Shown here: piece after piece, positions 58,552-64,000 of the stretch
Position numbering within the stretch: the first letter of the stretch is position 1
How the letters are laid out: each line of letters starts with the position of its first letter
Source of the DNA: Deinococcus metalli
Lineage (GTDB): Bacteria > Deinococcota > Deinococci > Deinococcales > Deinococcaceae
Assembly: GCF_014201805.1 (NCBI RefSeq)
Contig: NZ_JACHFK010000001.1
Coordinates: 124,001-188,000, forward strand
Length of the DNA: 64,000 bases
Reading direction: 5' to 3'
Position numbers and translations under genes: made by a program
Notes under the pieces: model-generated
Databases searched by the model: none
Told to the model about the DNA's origin: nothing
Seen by the model: only the letters and a program-made list of their open reading frames with translations

Positions 58552-59694
58552 ATGAACGCTGCCGAGACCCGCGCGCTGCTGCACGCCCTGAACGCCGCCC
58601 TGGCCCGCGGACAGGCCGCCGCGATCGCCACGGTGGTCGGCGTGCACGGCAGCGCGTACCGCCGCGAGGGCACCCGCATGCTGGTGCTGGACGACGGCGC
58701 GCAGGTATGCATGCTCTCCGGCGGCTGCCTGGAGGCCGAGGTGGTCGAGGTCGCGCTGGAGGTCATCCGCAGCGGCGTGCCGGCCCTGACGCACTACGAC
58801 CTGTCGGAGGACGCCACGTGGGGCCTGGGCATCGGCTGCGGTGGCAGCGTGGACGTGCGGGTCGAGCGCGTCCAGCCGGGAGACCCGGTGACCGCCGCGT
58901 GGCTGGCCGCTCTGGACCGGGGCACCCCGGCCGCGCTGGTCGTGCCGCTGGGGGGGCGCGGTCAGCTGTACGTCGAGCCCGGCGGCCGCGTAATTGGCGA
59001 GCTGCCGCCCAGTCTGCGGGCCTTCGCGCAGCAGGCGGCGCAGGAGCGCCTCGCGCAGCTCGAGCCGCGCGCGGTCACCGTGAGCGCGCCCGACGGCACG
59101 CCGGTGTTCATCGACGTGAGCACGCCCCCGCCGCAGCTCGTGCTGTACGGGGCCGGGCACGACGCGATGCCCCTCGCCGCGCAGGCGCACGCGCTGGGCT
59201 ACGACGTGCACGTGATCGACCCACGCGAGGCCTACCTCACGCCCGGCCGTTTCCCCGGCGCGACCCTGCACGCCCTGGCGCCGGACGAGCTGGACGCGTT
59301 CACGCCGTCGGACCGCGCGCATCTGGTGATCATGAATCACCACCTCGACCGCGACCGGGTGTGCCTCGCGCACGCGCTGCGCTCGGGCGCGCCGTACGTG
59401 GGCGTGCTGGGGCCGCGCAGCCGCGCGCAGGACCTGCTGGCGGCCCTGGCCGACGAGGGACAGACCTTCACGCCGGCGCAGCTGTCCCGCCTGCGCTCGC
59501 CGATCGGTCTGCGCTTGGGCGCGGAGGCCCCGGAGGAGGTCGCCATGAGCATCCTCGCGGAACTCATGGCGTGGCGCCGCGGCTACGACGGCTCGTTCCT
59601 CAGCGGGCACGCGGGCCGCATTCACGACGCGCACACGCACGCGGCGGCCCCCACCCCCCTGACCCGCGACGTGGCGGCGCCCGCCGCGCCATAG
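58552..59694 (+). CDS. xdhC: XdhC/CoxI family molybdenum cofactor chaperone
   Basis: 380 aa. N-terminal XdhC_CoxI domain (AAIATVVGVHGSAYRREGTRMLVLDDGAQVCMLSGGCLEAEVVEVA, with the conserved SGGCLE; GLGIGCGGSVDVRVE). C-terminal Rossmann half (QLVLYGAGHDAMPLAAQAHALGYDVHVIDPRE, YVGVLGPRSR, RLRSPIGLRLGAEAPEEVAMSILAEL). XdhC binds and sulphurates Mo cofactor before insertion into xanthine dehydrogenase-type enzymes. The target enzyme is outside the window; moaB is about 51 kb away. The last 35 residues are His/Ala/Pro-rich. Confidence 0.92.
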   Translation: MNAAETRALLHALNAALARGQAAAIATVVGVHGSAYRREGTRMLVLDDGAQVCMLSGGCLEAEVVEVALEVIRSGVPALTHYDLSEDATWGLGIGCGGSVDVRVERVQPGDPVTAAWLAALDRGTPAALVVPLGGRGQLYVEPGGRVIGELPPSLRAFAQQAAQERLAQLEPRAVTVSAPDGTPVFIDVSTPPPQLVLYGAGHDAMPLAAQAHALGYDVHVIDPREAYLTPGRFPGATLHALAPDELDAFTPSDRAHLVIMNHHLDRDRVCLAHALRSGAPYVGVLGPRSRAQDLLAALADEGQTFTPAQLSRLRSPIGLRLGAEAPEEVAMSILAELMAWRRGYDGSFLSGHAGRIHDAHTHAAAPTPLTRDVAAPAAP

Positions 59695-59729
59695 GCGGCC
59701 GGCTTCAGCGGGCCATCAGCGCCGGGCCG

Positions 59730-59735
59730 TATGGT
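59730..59735 (+). promoter_or_regulatory. -10 element of the secreted protein gene at 59742
   Basis: TATGGT, 6 nt before the ATG. Confidence 0.55.
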
Positions 59736-59741
59736 GGACGC

Positions 59742-60272
59742 ATGACGGTTTGCCCAGCCCTGCGCCGCGTGCTCCTGGGAGCCGCGCTGCTCGCGGGCGT
59801 GGCGGGCGCGCAGCCCCCGCGTCCGCTGCCGCAGCCCCCGAAACCCGAGACGGTCGGCTTCGCGCAGGTGCAGCGCGTCCTGAACGCCGCGCGCCGGATC
59901 ACGGCGGCCCTGGAAGCGGGCCCGGTGCTGACTGACCCCGGTCCCGGCCCGGCCGGGCCGCGCACGGTGATCCTGAGCGCGGACGGTCAGGCCGTGGCGC
60001 GCGTGGCGCTGCGGCCGGACGGCACGCTCGCCGCGCTCCCCGGCGGCCCGGCCCGGCCCGGCGGGCGGCCCGTGACGCTGGCCGCGGCCGAGGCCGCCCG
60101 CCTGAAGGCCGTGGTCGCGTCCCTGACGGTCTCGGGGGCGGTGCAGGTCACGCCGGCCGATTACCGCGTGCCGCTGCTGTCGGGCGGCGTGGTGGTCGCC
60201 GTGCTGCGGCTCGACCGCGTGACCCTCGACCCCCGTCCCGACGGCCCGCCGCCCGGCCCGCGCGACCGATAG
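59742..60272 (+). CDS. Secreted Pro-rich protein of unknown function
   Basis: 176 aa. Signal peptide LRRVLLGAALLAGVAGAQPP, cleavage after GA near residue 23. The mature region begins Pro-rich and then has a compact domain with repeated short beta segments (TVILSADGQAVARVALRPDG, GGVVVAVLRLDRVTL). No family recognised. Stop is 9 bp from the next start. Confidence 0.62.
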   Translation: MTVCPALRRVLLGAALLAGVAGAQPPRPLPQPPKPETVGFAQVQRVLNAARRITAALEAGPVLTDPGPGPAGPRTVILSADGQAVARVALRPDGTLAALPGGPARPGGRPVTLAAAEAARLKAVVASLTVSGAVQVTPADYRVPLLSGGVVVAVLRLDRVTLDPRPDGPPPGPRDR

Positions 60273-60275
60273 AAT
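60270..60275 (+). promoter_or_regulatory. -10 element of the 4Fe-4S ferredoxin gene
   Basis: TAGAAT, 6 nt before the ATG at 60282. It overlaps the preceding stop codon. Confidence 0.62.
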
Positions 60276-60281
60276 CTCCGC

Positions 60282-61283
60282 ATGTTGCAGGGCGTTTTCT
60301 CCTACCTGGATGACACCGGGAATCCTTTGCCGCGCTTCACAGCGCCGCGCTGCCTGCTGGAACGGCAGGCGGTGGGCGGCTGCGGCGCGTGCCACGACGT
60401 GTGCCCCCACGAGGCCGTGCAACTCGGGCCGCTGGGCGATTCGGTGACCATCGATCCCCAGCGCTGCACCGGCTGCGGCCTGTGCGTGCAGGTCTGCCCC
60501 AGCGGCGCGCTCGAGTACGGCCTGGACGCGCCGCTCCAGAGCGTGCGCGACCAGCACGGCGCGGGCGACGGCGCCAGCCTGACGTGCCCGCAGAGCGGTG
60601 CGGGCGGCCCCAGCGTGCCGTGCCTGGGCCGCGTGACGCCTGCGCTGGTCGCCGCGGCGGGCGCGTGGGACACGCCGCTGGACCTCATCCACGGCGAGTG
60701 CGCCGGCTGCCCGGTGGGGTCGCCGGACGTGCCGGAGCGGCTGCGGTCGGTGGTCGAGCAGGCCCAGGCGCTGCGTGCTCCGACCGGGCAGCCCGCCCGG
60801 GTCACGGTGCGGCCCGCCACCGAAGCGGACGCCGACCGGGCCGTGCGCGTATCGCGGCGCGGGGCCTTCAGTGCGCTGCTGAGGGGCGGCAAGCAGGGCC
60901 TGGCGCGGACGCTGCCCGAGTCGCCGCTGCCGTTCCTCGACTGGAGCGTGCCGGAAGACCGCACGCCGCAGGAGTGGACATGGCGCCGGCTGGCGCTGCG
61001 GCCCGCGCCCCCAGAGACGGCCGCCGTGCCGTGGCCCGCGCCGCTGGTGGACGAGACCTGTATCGACTGCCCGGTGTGTGCGAACGTCTGCCCGACCGAG
61101 GCGATCACGCGCGACCTGCGCCCGGACGGCGGCGTGAACCTGCTGCTGAACCTCTCGGCGTGCACGGGCTGCATGGGCTGCCTGCGCTCGTGCCCGCCGC
61201 AGGCCATCCACGAGCAGCGCGAGTGGCTGCCCGCCGCGTTCCGCGCGCCCATCCTGCTGCGGGAAAGCGACTCGGTGATGTGA
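60282..61283 (+). CDS. Multi-cluster 4Fe-4S ferredoxin-like protein
   Basis: 333 aa. Four Cys-rich motifs: [42 protein letters not shown] and [15 protein letters not shown], i.e. two pairs of [4Fe-4S] sites at each end of the chain. A central part has extra cysteines ([19 protein letters not shown]) and may hold another cofactor. Proteins of this layout serve as electron-transfer subunits of oxidoreductases. No signal peptide. Its stop overlaps the PBP4 start (GTGA). Confidence 0.88.
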   Translation: MLQGVFSYLDDTGNPLPRFTAPRCLLERQAVGGCGACHDVCPHEAVQLGPLGDSVTIDPQRCTGCGLCVQVCPSGALEYGLDAPLQSVRDQHGAGDGASLTCPQSGAGGPSVPCLGRVTPALVAAAGAWDTPLDLIHGECAGCPVGSPDVPERLRSVVEQAQALRAPTGQPARVTVRPATEADADRAVRVSRRGAFSALLRGGKQGLARTLPESPLPFLDWSVPEDRTPQEWTWRRLALRPAPPETAAVPWPAPLVDETCIDCPVCANVCPTEAITRDLRPDGGVNLLLNLSACTGCMGCLRSCPPQAIHEQREWLPAAFRAPILLRESDSVM

Positions 61284-62719
61284 CGCGGGGCGCGTCGCCA
61301 CGCCGGGGCGCTCCTCGCCCGGCCCTTACGCGCTGCGCCGCCGGCGTGGCTGTTCTGACCGGCGTGCTGGGGCTGGGCGGCGGCGTGAGCGTGGAGGCCC
61401 CGGCGCCGGCCCTGACCCTGCACCGCGCGCCCGCCGTGGGCCCCGGCGTGAGCGCCGCCCTGCGCGGCCTCCCGGCCGGCGTCCGCACTGGGCTGCTGGT
61501 GGTGGACCTGACGTCCGGCGGGCCGCTCGACACCCTGGCCCCCGACACGCCCCTGATTCCGGCCAGCGTGACGAAACTCGTGACGGCCGCAGGCGTCCTG
61601 GCGGACCGGGGCGGAGCGGGCGGGTGGTGGAGCACCGAGCTGACGGTGCCGGCCGCGCAGGTGGGCCGCGCCCGCGTGGACAGCGTGACCCTGCGCGGCA
61701 GCGGTGACCCCACCCTGGAGGCGACGCGGGGTCCCTACAGCGTGCGCGCCCTGGCCGCCCAGGCGTACGCGCGGGGCCTGCGGCAGGTGCAGCGCGTGCG
61801 CGTCGCGGATCAGGTCCTGGAGGCCGGGGCGTGGGCGGGCGAGCCCATCGACGTGCCCATGACCGGCCTGCGCCTCGCCGGCTGGCACGACCGGCCGCCG
61901 GCCACCGCCGCCCAGGCCCACCGGGCACTGGGCGCAGTCCTGATCTCGGAACTGCGCCGGGCCGGGGTGAAGGTCGCCTCGGAGGACGTGGGCTCGGTCC
62001 CGGTGACGCCTCCTCCCGCCGCGCCGCCCCGGACGGACGACGCGGGCACGCCCCTGCCGCCGGACGTGCTGATTCCGGTCGCCCGCCGGCCCGAACAGGG
62101 GATCGCCAGCGTGCGCTCGGCGTCGCCGGCGGTGGTGCTCGCGGCCACCCTGCGGCCCAGCGACAACCTGCGCGCCGAGGAACTCCTCGCGACCCTCGCC
62201 CGCCGCCCCGCCGCCCCCGGCCGCAGCGAGGACGCCCTGTCGCGTGAACGCGCCGCACTGCGCCGTGCGCACGTGGACCTCAGCGGCGTGGTGCTGCACG
62301 ACGGCAGCGGCCTGGACCGCCGCAACCGCCTCACGCCCCGCGCGCTGGTCGGCCTGCTGCGTGCCCAGTACGACGTGCCCTACCCCGTGCCGGGCACCGC
62401 CGGATTGCCCCCGGCCCTGTACGCGGCGCGGCACACCGCCTTCGCGGAACTGCTGCCGCAGGCCGGCACCGGCGAGAGTGTGCCCGCGCACGACGGCCGC
62501 GGCGGCACCCTGGCCGGGCGGCTGGTCGGCAGCGGCCTGGACGTCCGTGCCAAGACCGGCACGCTGCCCGGCGTGAGTGCCCTGGCCGGCTACGTCACCG
62601 CGCGCAGCGGGCACGTCCTGGCCTTCGCGGTGATCATGAACGGCCCCGAGGACACCCCGATCCTGACGCTGCGGGCCGTGCAGGACGACCTCGTGCGCGC
62701 GCTGGCCGCCACGCACTGA
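61280..62719 (+). CDS. dacB: D-alanyl-D-alanine carboxypeptidase/endopeptidase (PBP4, S13 family)
   Basis: 479 aa periplasmic or cell-surface penicillin-binding protein trimming peptidoglycan. A basic N-terminus and hydrophobic segment ([19 protein letters not shown]) act as signal or anchor. Sxx[14 protein letters not shown] (Ser near residue 95), [17 protein letters not shown] near 295 and [21 protein letters not shown] near 425 form the full active site. GTG overlaps the ferredoxin stop. Co-translation with a ferredoxin is odd functionally. Confidence 0.9.
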   Translation: MTRGASPRRGAPRPALTRCAAGVAVLTGVLGLGGGVSVEAPAPALTLHRAPAVGPGVSAALRGLPAGVRTGLLVVDLTSGGPLDTLAPDTPLIPASVTKLVTAAGVLADRGGAGGWWSTELTVPAAQVGRARVDSVTLRGSGDPTLEATRGPYSVRALAAQAYARGLRQVQRVRVADQVLEAGAWAGEPIDVPMTGLRLAGWHDRPPATAAQAHRALGAVLISELRRAGVKVASEDVGSVPVTPPPAAPPRTDDAGTPLPPDVLIPVARRPEQGIASVRSASPAVVLAATLRPSDNLRAEELLATLARRPAAPGRSEDALSRERAALRRAHVDLSGVVLHDGSGLDRRNRLTPRALVGLLRAQYDVPYPVPGTAGLPPALYAARHTAFAELLPQAGTGESVPAHDGRGGTLAGRLVGSGLDVRAKTGTLPGVSALAGYVTARSGHVLAFAVIMNGPEDTPILTLRAVQDDLVRALAATH

Positions 62720-62735
62720 CCGCCCGTCCAGGCCC

Positions 62736-62741
62736 TACACT
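62736..62741 (+). promoter_or_regulatory. -10 element of rdgB
   Basis: TACACT, 6 nt before the GTG at 62748. Confidence 0.6.
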
Positions 62742-62747
62742 GGGCGC

Positions 62748-63377
62748 GTGACGAGCGAAGCAGGTGCAGGAGCGGGCATGGCCGTGGTCGTGGCGACCGG
62801 GAATCCCGGCAAGGTGCGGGAGATCGAGGAAGCGCTGGGCAGCCTGAACTGGATGCTCCAGGCACTGGGGCCGGTGCCGCTGCCCCCGGAGACCGGCACG
62901 ACCTACGAGGAGAACGCCGCGCTGAAGGCCTGCGCGGCGGCCGTCGCCACGCACCTGCCCGCCCTGGCCGACGACAGCGGCCTGGAGGTCGAGGCGCTCG
63001 GCGGCGAGCCCGGCGTGTACTCCGCGCGCTTCGGCAATGTCGGCAGCGACCTAGAACGCAACGTGCTGCTCCTCGACCGCCTGAAGCGGGCCGACAACCG
63101 CCGAGCCAAGTTCGTGTCGGTGGTCATCCTGGCCTATCCGGACGGCCACCTGGAGACATACCGGGGCGAGCTGCACGGCACGCTGCTGGAAGGGCCGCGC
63201 GGCGAGAACGGCTTCGGCTACGACCCGCTGTTCGTGCCGGACGGCGACACGCGCACGCTGGCCGAGATGACGGTGGCCGAGAAGCGCGCCGTCAGCCACC
63301 GCGGCCGGGCGCTCGCTGCCCTGATGGCCGCGCACCGCGGTGGGCCGCCCGCGCGTCAGGGTTCGGCGCTGGAGTGA
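62748..63377 (+). CDS. rdgB: Non-canonical purine NTP pyrophosphatase RdgB/HAM1
   Basis: 209 aa. Hydrolyses ITP, dITP and XTP to keep deaminated purines out of nucleic acids. VVVATGNPGKVREIEEAL (SxxN-K-x-x-E type), ETGTTYEENAALKA, ALADDSGLEVEALGGEPGVYSARF, GENGFGYDPLFVPDG and KRAVSHRGRALA are the complete family motifs. GTG chosen for its position after the -10 box; an internal ATG at codon 11 would also keep the domain whole. Confidence 0.94.
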   Translation: MTSEAGAGAGMAVVVATGNPGKVREIEEALGSLNWMLQALGPVPLPPETGTTYEENAALKACAAAVATHLPALADDSGLEVEALGGEPGVYSARFGNVGSDLERNVLLLDRLKRADNRRAKFVSVVILAYPDGHLETYRGELHGTLLEGPRGENGFGYDPLFVPDGDTRTLAEMTVAEKRAVSHRGRALAALMAAHRGGPPARQGSALE

Positions 63378-63407
63378 GCTGCGGTCCGGTCGAGACCCCA
63401 TGAACGG

Positions 63408-63444
63408 GTGAGCCCCGCCGATACGTTCCGTCAGCGGGGCTCAC
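63408..63444. terminator. Terminator hairpin between rdgB and sufE
   Basis: 11-bp perfect stem GTGAGCCCCGC (63408-63418) with GCGGGGCTCAC (63434-63444), shared by the convergent genes. Confidence 0.7.
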
Positions 63445-63456
63445 TTCGTCACCGTC

Positions 63457-63924
63457 TCAGGCGGTCGGCGTGTCGCCGCTCTGGGCGTGCTCGCGCACGT
63501 CGTTCTTCAGGCGCTTGAGGATCGCGCCCATGCCGCGCAGGCGCATCGGGGTGATCAGTTCGGTCAGGCCCATGTTCAGGTAGAAGTCGTCCGGGACGTT
63601 CAGGATCGTCTCGGGGGACTCGCCGTCCAGCGCCTCGTGCAGGATGCCGGCGTACCCGCGCACGGTGGGCGCTTCCTCGGGCACCTTGAAGTGCAGCTTC
63701 ACGCCGCCGCCCTGCGCCTCCGTGACCAGGAAGAAGGGGCTGGTGCACTCGGGCACCGGCTGCATGAATTCCGGGTGCTCGACGTACTTCTCGGGCAGGC
63801 CCGGCAGCTTCTTGCTGTATTCCAGCAGCGCCTGGAGCCGCAGGGGCTTGGGCGCGCTCTTGAACAGCGTCACGATGTTCTGGAGCTTCTCCGGCAGGGC
63901 ACTCGGCGTGGCGGGGTCGGTCAT
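63457..63924 (-). CDS. sufE: Cysteine desulfuration protein SufE
   Basis: 155 aa. Accepts sulphur from SufS cysteine desulfurase for Fe-S cluster assembly. The active Cys lies in PVPECTSPFFLVTEA near residue 60. VRGYAGILHEALDGESPETILNVPDDFYLNMGLTELITPMRLRGMGAILKRLK is the characteristic C-terminal half. The Suf operon itself is not in the window. ATG at 63924 preferred to a longer reading, since TACAGT lies 6 nt upstream. Confidence 0.94.
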   Translation of the reverse strand: MTDPATPSALPEKLQNIVTLFKSAPKPLRLQALLEYSKKLPGLPEKYVEHPEFMQPVPECTSPFFLVTEAQGGGVKLHFKVPEEAPTVRGYAGILHEALDGESPETILNVPDDFYLNMGLTELITPMRLRGMGAILKRLKNDVREHAQSGDTPTA

Positions 63925-63930
63925 GGCGCC

Positions 63931-63936
63931 ACTGTA
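63931..63936 (-). promoter_or_regulatory. -10 element of sufE
   Basis: TACAGT (leftward), 6 nt before the ATG at 63924. Confidence 0.6.
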
Positions 63937-64000
63937 CGCGCCGCGCCCGGCCCGGAACGTGCCACCTGTCCAGTTGAGCACTTTTGTCAATTTCTGGAGA

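Overview
The window is about 70% GC, densely coded, and looks like chromosome of a Deinococcus species. The case rests on three things. The OmpR-type regulator at 18938 closely resembles what I remember of D. radiodurans DrrA. A UvsE-type UV endonuclease is present. At least 28 genes have a TANNNT hexamer only 5-9 nt before the start codon, the leaderless-mRNA layout known from Deinococcus. No tRNA, rRNA, CRISPR array, intact insertion sequence or prophage was seen.

Layout. 1-2236: sugar ABC transporter (binding protein, truncated permease) with a promoter and a possible LacI-type operator. 2426-9845: leftward housekeeping blocks (AlbA_2/Schlafen-like regulator, DUF3293, truD; membrane protein-moaB; DUF721-recF), joined by 4-bp stop/start overlaps. 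9974-18364: methyltransferase, N-formylglutamate amidohydrolase-like protein, polyprenyl synthase, lipoprotein hydrolase, yebC, nucleotidyltransferase and several very small genes. 18938-23732: DrrA-like regulator, an aromatic amino acid attenuator in front of DAHP synthase, DUF2256-uvsE, an SMR-like protein and a DEDDh exonuclease. 24369-31039: MoxR-type ATPase, a protein of six 22-residue repeats, two EamA exporters, and SoxR and MarR regulators with recognisable operators. 31012-33524: histidine kinase/response regulator/SHOCT operon with a candidate autoregulatory box. 34542-48752: gatB, a CPA2 antiporter with a zf-UBP tail, a TPR histidine kinase, PfkB kinase-mltG, ferredoxin, a diguanylate cyclase and adenine deaminase. 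48792-52097: lower-GC minor-pilin operon with a large ComZ-like member. 52166-63924: C39 peptidase, esterase, acyl-CoA synthetase, ruvX and an enoyl-CoA hydratase, XdhC, ferredoxin-PBP4, rdgB and sufE.

The most striking element lies at 20393-20549. A 16-residue peptide containing consecutive Phe-Phe-Tyr-Trp codons starts 6 nt after a TACACT -10 box. A competing antiterminator/terminator pair and then a DAHP synthase gene follow. Together they form a complete ribosome-mediated attenuator whose leader peptide appears to be read from a leaderless mRNA. Other readable control elements are a SoxR box with soxS-like promoter geometry facing two VOC genes, a 12-bp palindrome over the promoter of a MarR-linked exporter, and 11-bp-period direct repeats upstream of the two-component operon.

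Functional threads include DNA maintenance and stress (recF, DUF721/DciA-like, uvsE, ruvX, DrrA-like, rdgB), molybdenum cofactor handling (moaB, xdhC), envelope building (mltG, PBP4, polyprenyl synthase, nucleotidyltransferase) and signalling (two histidine kinases, two response regulators, a GGDEF protein). All assignments come from reading motifs by eye; no database search was possible.
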